64,000 nt of DNA from Bacteroidota bacterium (GTDB taxonomy: Bacteria; Bacteroidota; Bacteroidia; B-17B0; Aurantibacillaceae): positions 1 to 64,000 of the forward strand of contig JAFDXR010000007.1 of NCBI GenBank assembly GCA_018267825.1, in the 5' to 3' direction. This document shows, one piece after another, positions 53,600-61,462 of this stretch. The position numbers were made by a program, and so were the translations under genes. Position 1 is the first letter of the stretch. Each line of letters begins with the position of its first letter. The notes below the pieces were generated by a model. The model searched no databases and was not told the origin of the DNA. It saw only the letters and a list, made by a program, of their open reading frames with translations.

Positions 53600-54478
53600 C
53601 TATAGCATCTCCACCAGTTGTTGCGGGGATTGCAGCCTGATCAGGTTTTTATGAGAGACAATTTCGTCCATATTGAAGCTACTGCCACTTATCAGAACCC
53701 GGGCTTCGGGATTATCTTTCAGAAGTGTTTTCAGGAAACCGTTCATCTCCGCCGGTTCTTTTCGGGCCACAAAAAAAGTAAGGATATGTGTTGGGTGTAA
53801 TTCCCGACTTATATGGATCACATTTTGGTAAGGCACATTCTGCCCCAGGTTTATGACCTGGATGCCTTCTTTCCGGATCAGGTATTCCGAAAAAAGTAAA
53901 CCTATTTCATGCCATTCTTCAGGTGGAAGAAACAGGATAAAGCGTTTGTGCTTTTTGGTTGTCTGCGGTAAGCCATCAATAGCCGACATCAGTTTCCGGC
54001 GGATGATACCGGATGCAAAATGTTCCTGTATCGGAGCCACATCATTGGTTTGCCAGAGTATGCCCAGGCGCATCAGGAAAGGATAGATAACATCCAGCAT
54101 GCCTTTGTATAAACCAAATCTGACAAGTAATGAGGCGAATGTTTTTTCGAACGCCACTTCATCCATCTTGAGCATAGCAGCAATGAGGTTATTGATAAAT
54201 GTCTCGCAGATAGCATCGTTTGGGAGTCCGGCCATTGTATACCTCAGTAACTCTGCAATTTCGCTTTCGCTGAGCGTTGCGAGTTTGGAGATTTTATACC
54301 CGTGTTTGACCAATGTGGTGATATTAAGTAATCTGCGGGCTTCATCATTATCGTAGAAGCGGATATTTGTTGATGTACGTTTTGGCGTAATCAGTCCATA
54401 GCGTTTTTCCCAAATACGTATCGTGTGCGCCTTAATGCCGGTGAGTTGTTCCAGATCGGTAATTTGGTAGTATTCCAT
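53600..54478 (-). CDS. MerR-type regulator with B12-binding domain (CarH/LitR-like)
   Basis: 292 aa. MerR HTH at 1-70 (YYQITDLEQLTGIKAHTIRIWEKRYGLI). The cobalamin-binding half has the CarH capping motif Wx9EH as Trp142-Glu152-His153, and ExHxxG as Glu188-His190-Gly193, where His190 would ligate cobalt from below; LISGSS is the usual Ser-Gly region. CarH proteins hold adenosylcobalamin, bind DNA as tetramers in the dark and let go in light. The residue after Trp142 is Gln, not the His that gives bis-His ligation in Thermus CarH, so the photochemistry may differ. Neighbours fit a light regulon. Confidence 0.88.
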   Translation of the reverse strand: MEYYQITDLEQLTGIKAHTIRIWEKRYGLITPKRTSTNIRFYDNDEARRLLNITTLVKHGYKISKLATLSESEIAELLRYTMAGLPNDAICETFINNLIAAMLKMDEVAFEKTFASLLVRFGLYKGMLDVIYPFLMRLGILWQTNDVAPIQEHFASGIIRRKLMSAIDGLPQTTKKHKRFILFLPPEEWHEIGLLFSEYLIRKEGIQVINLGQNVPYQNVIHISRELHPTHILTFFVARKEPAEMNGFLKTLLKDNPEARVLISGSSFNMDEIVSHKNLIRLQSPQQLVEML

Positions 54479-54510
54479 ATGTCTAATGAAAAAATATAAA
54501 TATTAAACAA
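54479..54510 (-). promoter_or_regulatory. Probable operator of the CarH-like gene
   Basis: ATGTCTAA (54479-54486), 16 bp, TTAAACAA (54503-54510): a 6-of-8 plus 8-of-8 version of the operator found twice at 55689-55765. The distal half-site directly follows a near-consensus -7 element, minus-strand TAATTTTA (54518-54511). Suggests autoregulation. Confidence 0.5.
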
Positions 54511-54524
54511 TAAAATTAGCTTTT

Positions 54525-54950
54525 TTAATGGTCGTTTAAAATATCCCAGGTGTGATCGCTTAATAAAACCGCACTGCATATATATTCCAGCCCGCGGCTG
54601 CCCGAAGGGCCCCATTCCTCAGGCTCTATCAGCAACAGTTTATATATATCACCGCTTTTGTACAGGTGATAAGTTTGCCCGATAAATGGTTCAAAGGACA
54701 TATTCGCACTGTAGATCCGCTCACTGAGTTCTATCCGCTTCCGGATAGCCTTTGCCTGTTCCGCCAGCAACTCAGCCTGTTTCTGTATCTGAAGAAGCTG
54801 ACGACCAGTTTGTTCGCGCATCGCCGATAAAGCCCGCGATTTCAGCTTGCCTTCATCTTCCGGGCGTATCACAACACTGCCTACATGATGCGGATAGCTG
54901 ATGGTACCGGGTATATCCGTTGTTTTATCCTTATCGATAGGGTTATGCAT
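54525..54950 (-). CDS. DUF2452 protein
   Basis: 141 aa, cytosolic. PHHVGSVVIRPEDEGKLKSRALSAMREQTGRQL, a coiled helix (QIQKQAELLAEQAKAIRKRIELSE), then FEPFIGQTYHLYKSGDIYKLLLIEPEEWG: the DUF2452 pattern. These proteins turn up beside B12-binding MerR genes and folE. Function unknown. The ATG overlaps the folE stop by one base. Confidence 0.82.
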   Translation of the reverse strand: MHNPIDKDKTTDIPGTISYPHHVGSVVIRPEDEGKLKSRALSAMREQTGRQLLQIQKQAELLAEQAKAIRKRIELSERIYSANMSFEPFIGQTYHLYKSGDIYKLLLIEPEEWGPSGSRGLEYICSAVLLSDHTWDILNDH

Positions 54951-55669
54951 CAGTAGTTTGTCTTAAGATCAATGTAACGCAGAAACTCCTGGCGGGTTCT
55001 TTCTTCCTGGAATTTTCCGCCGTAAAATGAACTGACGGTAGCAGAATTAATATCCTTTATACCCCGCGATGAAACGCAAAGATGCTTGGCATCAATGATC
55101 ACAGCTACATCCTCTGTACCCAGAACAGTCTGCATTTCTCTTGCAATCTGCATGGTCAGGCGTTCCTGGACCTGCGGCCTCCGGGCATAATAATTTACGA
55201 TACGGTTCAGTTTCGAAAGTCCTACAACCTGACCGGCCGAAATATAGGCAACGTGGGCTTTCCCGAAGATGGGTACAAAATGGTGCTCGCAATTGCTGTA
55301 AAATGTAATATCCTTTTCTACAAGCATCTGGTTGTATTGATACTTGTTTTCGAACATGGCGATCTTCGGTTTATTGGCCGGATTCAAGCCGCTGAAAATC
55401 TCCTGGACATACATTTTGGCTACCCGTTGAGGGGTACCCTTGAGGCTGTCATCGCTCAGGTCGAGACCCAGGGTTTCCATAATCTCCCGGAAATGGAATT
55501 CGATTCGCTTTATCTTTTCTTCGTCGCTTATATCAAAGGCATCCGCTTTCATAGGCGTATCAATACCAGTACTGATATGTTCGTCACCGATTTCATCGGC
55601 CGAAAGCTCACTCAGGTCAATTTTATTGCCATTTAGCAATGTATTCAGGGTAATTTCTTTTGGATTCAT
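54950..55669 (-). CDS. folE: GTP cyclohydrolase I
   Basis: 239 aa from ATG 55669 (MNPKEITLN); a longer frame would run through the divergent promoter. Zn ligands are in SNCEHHFVPIFGKAHVAYIS and KHLCVSSRGI. QERLTMQIAREMQTVLG and EERTRQEFLRYI are conserved in FolE. It makes dihydroneopterin triphosphate from GTP. In light-responsive clusters a folE copy is thought to feed pterin or folate cofactors for photolyase/cryptochrome-type proteins; none is in this window. The N-terminal 45 residues (SELSADEIGDEHIS) are an extra acidic arm. Confidence 0.94.
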   Translation of the reverse strand: MNPKEITLNTLLNGNKIDLSELSADEIGDEHISTGIDTPMKADAFDISDEEKIKRIEFHFREIMETLGLDLSDDSLKGTPQRVAKMYVQEIFSGLNPANKPKIAMFENKYQYNQMLVEKDITFYSNCEHHFVPIFGKAHVAYISAGQVVGLSKLNRIVNYYARRPQVQERLTMQIAREMQTVLGTEDVAVIIDAKHLCVSSRGIKDINSATVSSFYGGKFQEERTRQEFLRYIDLKTNY

Positions 55670-55688
55670 GATGGCAGTCTTTATAATG

Positions 55689-55720
55689 TTGTTTAAAGTT
55701 ATTTTAGAAGTATTAAACAA
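55689..55720 (-). promoter_or_regulatory. Operator 1 and folE promoter
   Basis: TTGTTTAA (55689-55696), 16 bp, TTAAACAA (55713-55720), a perfect inverted repeat. Minus-strand TACTTTTG (55725-55718), an exact -7 element for folE, overlaps the distal half-site by 3 bp. Confidence 0.65.
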
Positions 55721-55733
55721 AAGTAATTCTTTT

Positions 55734-55765
55734 TTGTTTAACTTGTGTTTAAATTTGTTAAACAA
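55734..55765 (+). promoter_or_regulatory. Operator 2 and SRPBCC-tspO promoter
   Basis: TTGTTTAA (55734-55741), 16 bp, TTAAACAA (55758-55765), again perfect and with identical spacing. The exact -7 element TAAATTTG (55750-55757) fills the end of the spacer and touches the second half-site. The SRPBCC ATG is at 55772. Confidence 0.65.
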
Positions 55766-55771
55766 AATAAT

Positions 55772-56251
55772 ATGCCACTATACACAATCCGAAAGCAGCA
55801 GTTTCTTAAAGCCGATATGGGAAGGGTTTGGGATTTTATGAGCTCACCATTGAACCTGACTAAAATCACGCCGGCTAAACTCGGCTTTGAGATCATATCA
55901 GAACCGGTAGATATAGAAAGGATGCATGCCGGCCAGATTATAGAATACCGGATTTCTCCTTTATGGGATATAAAACTTCATTGGGTCACGGAAATCACGC
56001 ATGTAGAGCCCATGCGGTTTTTTGTGGATGAACAGCGTTTCGGCCCGTATCGTTTCTGGCACCATCAGCATCATTTCCGGGAAGTGAACGGTGGTGTGGA
56101 GATGAACGACCTGGTGCATTATGATCTGCCATTCGGACCTCTGGGGGCTGTCGCCCATAAAATTCATGTCAGGAAAACGCTGGAGGAAATTTTCAATTAC
56201 AGGTATCAGAAACTGGAACAACTATTCAATCACGCATCATTAAAACAATAA
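55772..56251 (+). CDS. SRPBCC-family (START-like) protein
   Basis: 159 aa from ATG 55772 (MPLYTIRKQQFLKADMGRVWDFMSSPLNLTKITP). The SRPBCC ligand-binding fold is seen in MHAGQIIEYRISPLWDIKLHWVTEITHVEPMRFFVDEQRFGPYRFWHHQHHF and MNDLVHYDLPFGPLGAVAHKIHVRKTLEEIFNYR. This form (a cyclase/dehydrase-like SRPBCC) accompanies CarH/LitR genes in several phyla. It lies 3 bp before tspO. Confidence 0.85.
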   Translation: MPLYTIRKQQFLKADMGRVWDFMSSPLNLTKITPAKLGFEIISEPVDIERMHAGQIIEYRISPLWDIKLHWVTEITHVEPMRFFVDEQRFGPYRFWHHQHHFREVNGGVEMNDLVHYDLPFGPLGAVAHKIHVRKTLEEIFNYRYQKLEQLFNHASLKQ

Positions 56252-56254
56252 ATC

Positions 56255-56722
56255 ATGAAAACGTATATCCGATTCATTCTTTCATTGCTCCTTCCGCTTA
56301 CCGTTGGAGCCGTTGCGGGCATTGCCACGGCTTCATCTGTTAATGGCTGGTATGCCACGCTTCACAAGCCCTCGTTCAATCCGCCCAATTTTATTTTCGG
56401 GCCTGTATGGACCACACTCTACATCCTGATGGGAATCTCCCTGTTTCTTGTTTCAGGGGATAAGGAGCATGCCGGGCGTCGCAGGGCTTTCCTGATTTTT
56501 GGTATTCAGCTTACCTTGAATTTCCTGTGGAGTTTTCTGTTCTTTACATTTCACAGCCCGGGGTTGGCCTTTGCGGAGATTGTACTGTTATGGGTCAGTA
56601 TACTGGTTATGATTGTTGTGTTTTACAGAATCCGGCCACTGGCAGGCCTCTTGCAGATTCCTTACCTGCTGTGGGTTAGTTTCGCCAGTGTTTTAAATGC
56701 ATCCGTTTTTTTTCTGAATTAA
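56255..56722 (+). CDS. TspO/MBR-family membrane protein
   Basis: 155 aa, five membrane helices. TspO motifs: VAGIATASSVNGWYATLHKPSFNPPNFIFGPVWTTLYILMGISLFLV, then LNFLWSFLFFTFHSPGLAFAEIVLLWVSILVMI and WVSFASVLNASVFFLN. TspO binds and can degrade tetrapyrroles and is repeatedly light-linked. It converges with the AraC gene, overlapping by 4 bp. Confidence 0.92.
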   Translation: MKTYIRFILSLLLPLTVGAVAGIATASSVNGWYATLHKPSFNPPNFIFGPVWTTLYILMGISLFLVSGDKEHAGRRRAFLIFGIQLTLNFLWSFLFFTFHSPGLAFAEIVLLWVSILVMIVVFYRIRPLAGLLQIPYLLWVSFASVLNASVFFLN

Positions 56723-57648
56723 TCGGCGCGTTTCTGCGATCGGGCCAGGCGGTATTGAGCAGGGGTAATGCCTTCTGACTTTTTGAAATAACGGATGAAA
56801 TAGTTTACATCTGTAAAGCCCAGTTCATAACTGATGGATATGACTTTTTGATTGGTACTGAGCAGAAGGTGCTTGGCCCGGTTTATTTTTTCGCGGAGAA
56901 TATAATCCAAGGGACTCATCCCGAACTCACGTTTGAAAATGCGGTAAAATGTGGCTTTGCTCATGCAGGCCTTATCGCTCAGTTCGGCAATCTGTATTTT
57001 CTGGTTGATATTTGAATTTATATACCCGATAATGTATGAGAGTGGATTGCTGTTGTTGAAACTCCCATGATCATTTGCATGGAGGTGTTGAGTCTGAATA
57101 ACCCTTACTACCAGCTCTTTCAGGGCCAGATCGGCCAGTACATCCTTGTCGCGCATCTGCGAAGAGCATACATGTATAAGCTTATTGATGAGTTGGGCAA
57201 TCTCCTCATTATTGTAAAAATGAAACTGATCGTAATTCAATTGCCAGCTCTGCCCCGAAAGCGATTTCGGATAACGCTCATTGAGATCGTGAAGCGTTTG
57301 CTGAATATGAAAGTTGTCGATGGCCAGGGCAATGCATTGCGTGGGATTATAGTGATTGGCTTCCGGGAAATCAATATTCATGGTCACTTTCGGCGGCACA
57401 ATCACACTTTCACCGGGAAGGTAATCAAAACCGGAATGGTCGAAGAGGTGCATCACTTTTTTGCCACGCATCATGCTGGTCACTACCAGGTCATTGAATG
57501 TTAAGGGCACACGGAAAGAAGTGGTGTGTGTTTCAAAAACATTGAGTTCGCATTGCTCTAATGTATACGACGTCCGGTTTTCTACAAGGGTTTTGAGTTC
57601 CTTTTCAGTAGAGAGTTTAACCGGTTTTATTCTGTTGTTTGACGTCAT
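56719..57648 (-). CDS. AraC-family regulator of the aldehyde dehydrogenase
   Basis: 309 aa. N-terminal cupin-like AraC domain (FDHSGFDYLPGESVIVPPKVTMNIDFPEA) and a C-terminal double HTH: KIQIAELSDKACMSKATFYRIFKREFGMSPLDYILREKINRAKHLLLSTNQKVISISYELGFTDVNYFIRYFKKSEGITPAQYR. Divergent from the aldehyde dehydrogenase gene with a 272-bp gap full of TGCTA sites, so it likely activates that gene in response to an aldehyde or alcohol. Confidence 0.92.
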   Translation of the reverse strand: MTSNNRIKPVKLSTEKELKTLVENRTSYTLEQCELNVFETHTTSFRVPLTFNDLVVTSMMRGKKVMHLFDHSGFDYLPGESVIVPPKVTMNIDFPEANHYNPTQCIALAIDNFHIQQTLHDLNERYPKSLSGQSWQLNYDQFHFYNNEEIAQLINKLIHVCSSQMRDKDVLADLALKELVVRVIQTQHLHANDHGSFNNSNPLSYIIGYINSNINQKIQIAELSDKACMSKATFYRIFKREFGMSPLDYILREKINRAKHLLLSTNQKVISISYELGFTDVNYFIRYFKKSEGITPAQYRLARSQKRAD

Positions 57649-57742
57649 ACTGCGGATGAAGAAACCAAAAGATCGTTAGCGGGGAGTTCTTTCTATTAAA
57701 ATTACAAAAAAAAAGCAAGCATCGGAAGGAGCGTCGGAAAGA

Positions 57743-57869
57743 TGCTATATTTTGATACGATTGTGCTACTTTTTCCGGAAGGCTCTGTAAAGCCCGTCGT
57801 TGCTGGATGAGATGCGAATATGCTATGTTTTGTGAGCGGAATGTGCTATTTCATGAATGAAATGTCCTA
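57743..57869 (+). promoter_or_regulatory. Array of TGCTA half-sites, probable AraC operator
   Basis: TGCTA occurs at 57743, 57764, 57821 and 57844, with the variant TCCTA at 57865; spacings are 21, 57, 23 and 21 bp, mostly two helical turns. The two halves of the array are alike (TGCTATATTTTG...GTGCTA and TGCTATGTTTTG...GTGCTA). Direct-repeat half-sites of this kind are typical for AraC-type activators. It lies 52 bp upstream of the aldehyde dehydrogenase start. Confidence 0.6.
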
Positions 57870-57920
57870 TCCGGTCGTATTCAGATCGTTCTAATTTCAT
57901 TTTAATAAAAACTAAACATC

Positions 57921-59426
57921 ATGGAAACATTAGCAAAAAGACCAGAATTCAAAGCCCGTTATGGACACTTCATCAATGGGAAATTTGTAGCCCCTGTATC
58001 AGGAGAATATTTCGATAACCTGTCGCCTGTCGACGGAAAAGTATTTACACAGGCCGCCCGTGGCAACAAAGCCGATATTGACCTCGCTATTGAAGCTGCG
58101 CACCAGGCTTTTACAACCTGGAGTAAAACATCCGTTACATACAGAAGTAATCTCTTGCTGAAAATTGCCGATATCATGGAAGAAAACCTGGAATACCTGG
58201 CCACGGTAGAAACCATCGACAATGGGAAAGCCATCCGAGAAACACGGGCAGCGGATCTGCCTTTGTGTATCGATCACTTCCGTTATTTCGCAGGCGTACT
58301 GAGGGCTGAAGAAGGAACCATTTCCGAGCACGATGAACATACCGTAAGTATTAACCTGCATGAACCGTTAGGCGTTGTAGGACAAATCATTCCCTGGAAC
58401 TTTCCTTTGCTGATGGCCTGCTGGAAAATAGCACCGGCCTTGGCGGCAGGATGTTGCACGGTGGTTAAACCGGCCGAACAGACGCCCACATCCATTATGT
58501 GTCTGATGGAGCTTATCGCCGATGTATTGCCTCCGGGCGTGCTCAACGTGGTTACAGGTTTTGGACCGGAAGCCGGCAAACCGCTGGCAACATCCACCCG
58601 CATTCAGAAAGTGGCTTTCACCGGAGAAACAACCACAGGACGCCTGATTATGCAGTATGCTTCGGAAAATCTTATTCCGGTGACCATGGAACTGGGTGGG
58701 AAATCACCCAATATTTTCTTCCCCTCGGTGGCTGATGCTGACGATGAATTTTTTGATAAGGCAGTAGAAGGCGCTGTTTTGTTTGCCCTGAACCAGGGAG
58801 AAGTATGTACCTGCCCGTCGCGGATCCTGGTGCACGAAAGTATTTATGATAAGTTCATGAAACGTGTGGTTGAACGTACAAAGGCCATCAAACTGGGCAA
58901 TCCGCTGGATGGCTCTGTAATGATGGGGGCACAGGCTTCCAATGATCAGTACGAGAAAATTGTGTCTTATATCAATATTGGTCGCGAAGAAGGTGCGGAA
59001 GTACTTTGTGGTGGCGGTGCCAATAAATTAAGCGGCGATATTTCAGGAGGCTATTACATCCAGCCAACCATTCTGAAAGGGCATAATAAAATGCGTGTAT
59101 TCCAGGAAGAGATTTTCGGTCCTGTTGTATGCGTCACTACATTTAAAACAACCGAAGAGGCTATTGCCATTGCCAATGATACCATGTATGGTTTAGGTGC
59201 AGGTGTGTGGACACGGGATGCGCATGAGCTATACACAGTTCCGCGTGCTATCCAGGCGGGCAGGGTATGGGTCAACTGTTATCATGCATATCCGGCGCAT
59301 GCACCATTCGGTGGTTACAAAAAATCAGGATTTGGTCGTGAAACACACAAGATGATGTTGGGGCATTATCGCCAGACCAAGAATATGCTGATTTCGTACA
59401 ATAAAAATAAACTTGGATTTTTTTAA
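57921..59426 (+). CDS. Aldehyde dehydrogenase (ExaC/AcoD type)
   Basis: 501 aa. NAD(P)-dependent aldehyde oxidation. Catalytic Glu257 in MELGGKSPN, nucleophile Cys296 in [19 protein letters not shown] and [13 protein letters not shown] in the cofactor fold, and [12 protein letters not shown] near the C-terminus. [11 protein letters not shown] is the form of acetaldehyde/ExaC-type enzymes, which commonly pair with DUF779. It is preceded by the AraC sites and followed by a structured stretch and the DUF779 gene. Confidence 0.95.
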   Translation: METLAKRPEFKARYGHFINGKFVAPVSGEYFDNLSPVDGKVFTQAARGNKADIDLAIEAAHQAFTTWSKTSVTYRSNLLLKIADIMEENLEYLATVETIDNGKAIRETRAADLPLCIDHFRYFAGVLRAEEGTISEHDEHTVSINLHEPLGVVGQIIPWNFPLLMACWKIAPALAAGCCTVVKPAEQTPTSIMCLMELIADVLPPGVLNVVTGFGPEAGKPLATSTRIQKVAFTGETTTGRLIMQYASENLIPVTMELGGKSPNIFFPSVADADDEFFDKAVEGAVLFALNQGEVCTCPSRILVHESIYDKFMKRVVERTKAIKLGNPLDGSVMMGAQASNDQYEKIVSYINIGREEGAEVLCGGGANKLSGDISGGYYIQPTILKGHNKMRVFQEEIFGPVVCVTTFKTTEEAIAIANDTMYGLGAGVWTRDAHELYTVPRAIQAGRVWVNCYHAYPAHAPFGGYKKSGFGRETHKMMLGHYRQTKNMLISYNKNKLGFF

Positions 59427-59438
59427 CAGGTAGAACGG

Positions 59439-59523
59439 AGAAGCTGTTGCGGCTGTACCATGGATTTTCTGAAAAGGTTTCAGAAATTGGGGATTTGTGG
59501 CCACAGGCGCACAGCTTCTTTTT
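59439..59523 (+). promoter_or_regulatory. Nested hairpin between aldehyde dehydrogenase and DUF779 genes
   Basis: The outer stem pairs 59439-59456 with 59503-59519 (AGAAGCTGT against ACAGCTTCT, then GCG/CGC and CTGT/ACAG, one bulge and one mismatch). Inside is a perfect 9-bp hairpin TTTCTGAAA-AGG-TTTCAGAAA (59466-59486). A short T-run follows (59519-59523). It looks like an attenuator or terminator that would lower DUF779 expression. Confidence 0.6.
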
Positions 59524-59536
59524 AAAAAAACAGATC

Positions 59537-59917
59537 ATGATGAAACGTATAGATGCAAGCCGGGAAGCACTGGATCTGATCAGGATGCTGAAGGTCGCTT
59601 TCGGACCTTTGGTATTTCATCAGAGCGGCGGTTGTTGCGATGGTTCATCGCCCATGTGTTTTAAGGCCGATGAGTTTATCATTGGCTATAGTGATGTATG
59701 CCTTGGTAAAATAGAAGATGCGGAGTTCTGGATGAGCCGCGACCAGTTTGAATACTGGCAACATACACATCTTACACTGGATGTGGTAAAAGGCCGTGGC
59801 TCCAGTTTCTCACTGGAGATTCCAACCGGTAAACGCTTTATGATCCGCTCCCGGATGTTTTCCGAAACAGAGCTTAAAAGCCTGGAACCCTTGGTATATA
59901 AAGATGATATCGGCTGA
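59537..59917 (+). CDS. DUF779 protein
   Basis: 126 aa from ATG 59537 (MMKRIDASREALDL). A longer frame would start inside the hairpin. DUF779 hallmark FHQSGGCCDGSSPMCF at about 29-44 carries three Cys likely to bind a metal, followed by DVCLGKIEDAEFWMSRDQFEYWQHTHLTLDVVKGRGSSFSLEIPTGKRFMIRSR. The gene regularly follows acetaldehyde dehydrogenase genes; its role is unknown. Confidence 0.88.
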   Translation: MMKRIDASREALDLIRMLKVAFGPLVFHQSGGCCDGSSPMCFKADEFIIGYSDVCLGKIEDAEFWMSRDQFEYWQHTHLTLDVVKGRGSSFSLEIPTGKRFMIRSRMFSETELKSLEPLVYKDDIG

Positions 59918-60059
59918 CTGATGGCTGAAAACGATATTCCCGGAGTTCTTTACGGACTGAAAAAATGGCATCAGATTTTTCAAAAAACTGAAATTTTTTC
60001 CGGCTCTGTGTCAAATATGAAGTCAGAATAGCATTGGCAAACAGTTTGAAAGCCCAGGT

Positions 60060-60077
60060 GTATTATCGCGATAATAC
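60060..60077. promoter_or_regulatory. 18-bp perfect palindrome upstream of hsp20
   Basis: GTATTATCGCGATAATAC, centred on TCGCGA, 79 bp before the hsp20 ATG. Perfect symmetry over 18 bp suggests a dimer-binding operator or a stable hairpin. It is not CIRCE. No similar copy was noticed elsewhere in the window. Confidence 0.5.
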
Positions 60078-60156
60078 AATTTCAAAAACAATGTTTAACC
60101 AATGCCTTTTCACTGCAAACGCAGACAGGCGTTTAAAATACAAGGAGAACAAAACA

Positions 60157-60624
60157 ATGGGATCATTAATTAAAAGCAACGGCCACGGAAGAGGATTGAT
60201 ATTTTCAGAATTTCCATCACTCTTCGACGATTTTTTGACAAGAGATATTTTTCACAGCATGCCAGCCAGGTTTCAGCATGCAGCCACTGTTCCGGCAGTG
60301 AATGTAAAAGAAACAGAAAATGCCTATGGCTTTGAAATGGCTGTACCGGGCATGGATAAGAAAGACTTTAAGATTGAACTGAATCAGGATACCCTGGTTA
60401 TTTCATCGAAGCAGGAGCAGCAACACGAAGAAAAAAATGAAGATGGTAAGATTATCCGTAAAGAATTCAGTTACCAGTCATTTTCACGCTCTTTCCGACT
60501 GCCTGAAGACCTTATCGATACATCGAAAATAGAAGCTTCTTACAAAGACGGAATCCTTCATGTATCTGTACCGAAAAAAGAAAAAAATCAGGGAGAATCC
60601 GTACGTGAGATCCAGGTAAACTAA
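60157..60624 (+). CDS. Small heat-shock protein (Hsp20/alpha-crystallin)
   Basis: 155 aa from ATG 60157 with Shine-Dalgarno AAGGAG (60142-60147). The alpha-crystallin domain runs about 45-145: PAVNVKETENAYGFEMAVPGMDKKDFKIELNQDTLVISSKQE and RSFRLPEDLIDTSKIEASYKDGILHVSVPKKE. It is an ATP-independent holdase in the cytosol. The strong SD contrasts with the weak ones of most neighbours, fitting a stress gene. An upstream frame from 60034 lacks support. Confidence 0.93.
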   Translation: MGSLIKSNGHGRGLIFSEFPSLFDDFLTRDIFHSMPARFQHAATVPAVNVKETENAYGFEMAVPGMDKKDFKIELNQDTLVISSKQEQQHEEKNEDGKIIRKEFSYQSFSRSFRLPEDLIDTSKIEASYKDGILHVSVPKKEKNQGESVREIQVN

Positions 60625-60652
60625 AATGGTTTTATGGTTTAGGTTTTAAAAG

Positions 60653-60677
60653 GGCTGGAAGATATTCCGGCCTTTTT
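60653..60677 (+). terminator. Intrinsic terminator of hsp20
   Basis: GGCTGGAA (60653-60660), loop GATA, TTCCGGCC (60665-60672), one T-G wobble, then five T. 28 bp after the hsp20 stop. Confidence 0.8.
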
Positions 60678-61269
60678 ATGTTTACGAATGGATCGTTTCC
60701 CGCTCCGGAAGAAAAGAATAAAGTCATGTTTTGCTCCTACAGAGCAATTACTAAACCGGAATTTTGATGGTTAATCATGTCTGGCCTCTATGTGGCCGTG
60801 GGTGGGGAATACTATCCTCTTCCGGGGTTTGTATATTTGTTCTGCTGGGAAAAACCCGGCCCCGGAGGGGGCCTGACATTATTATTAATACAGGCATACA
60901 AGGTCATACCGACGGCTCCGGAGGAGTCGAACATATCCCGGATTAGTTTTTTTTCTTTGCTGTAAATCCGGTGTATTCATGTTTTGCTCCTACGGAGCAA
61001 TGAGAGAGACATGACTGATGACTATTAATAATATTTGGCCCCGCCGGGGCCATGTATCCTGCATCCGGCATAAGCTTTCTACTCGAAAATTCATACAATA
61101 GTTTAATCCGAACACAGCAGCCCCGGAGGGGCTCAACATTATTAACAACAGGTACAATGGCATAGATGGCTCCGGAGGAGCCGAACATATATTCGCAAGT
61201 TCACAAAGGCCCTTCGTTCTGTGTTGATAGAGAGCGGAACATGGAGATCAGGGCTGGATACATGTTTTA

Positions 61270-61293
61270 CTTGTTGGTGATAACACCAACAAG
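61270..61293. repeat. 24-bp inverted repeat CTTGTTGGTG-ATAA-CACCAACAAG
   Basis: Perfect 10-bp arms around a 4-base loop, inside the palindrome mosaic. Not followed by a T-run, so a terminator is unlikely. Confidence 0.7.
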
Positions 61294-61315
61294 GGCATAA
61301 CACTTATGTTTACCC

Positions 61316-61343
61316 CTTCTTTCTGTCTTGATACAGAAAGAAG
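61316..61343. repeat. 28-bp inverted repeat CTTCTTTCTGT-N6-ACAGAAAGAAG
   Basis: Perfect 11-bp arms with a 6-base loop, 22 bp after the previous hairpin. Confidence 0.7.
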
Positions 61344-61384
61344 CAAAGAGATCAAGGCTGTATACATTTTTTCTAAAATCCGGC

Positions 61385-61462
61385 GGCTATCAAGCTGATG
61401 ATTTTAAGCGCTTCGCGAGCAGCCAAAATCATCTCCTCACAGGTCCACCGCTTTTGATAGCC
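61385..61462. repeat. 78-bp nested inverted repeat
   Basis: Outer arms GGCTATCAA (61385-61393) and TTGATAGCC (61454-61462); inner arms GATGATTTT (61397-61405) and AAAATCATC (61425-61433), both perfect. The single strand would fold into a two-stage stem. No gene overlaps it. Confidence 0.7.

Noticed and set aside
59447-59536. N-terminal extension of the DUF779 protein
   Set aside because: It would be translated from the structured hairpin and has no similarity to DUF779 N-termini; ATG 59537 fits the family length.
60034-60156. N-terminal extension of Hsp20
   Set aside because: The ATG at 60157 has a strong Shine-Dalgarno; the extension contains the 18-bp palindrome and no crystallin sequence.
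60764-60965. Two short plus-strand reading frames
   Set aside because: They lie in the palindrome mosaic and are copied with it; no ribosome site or homology.
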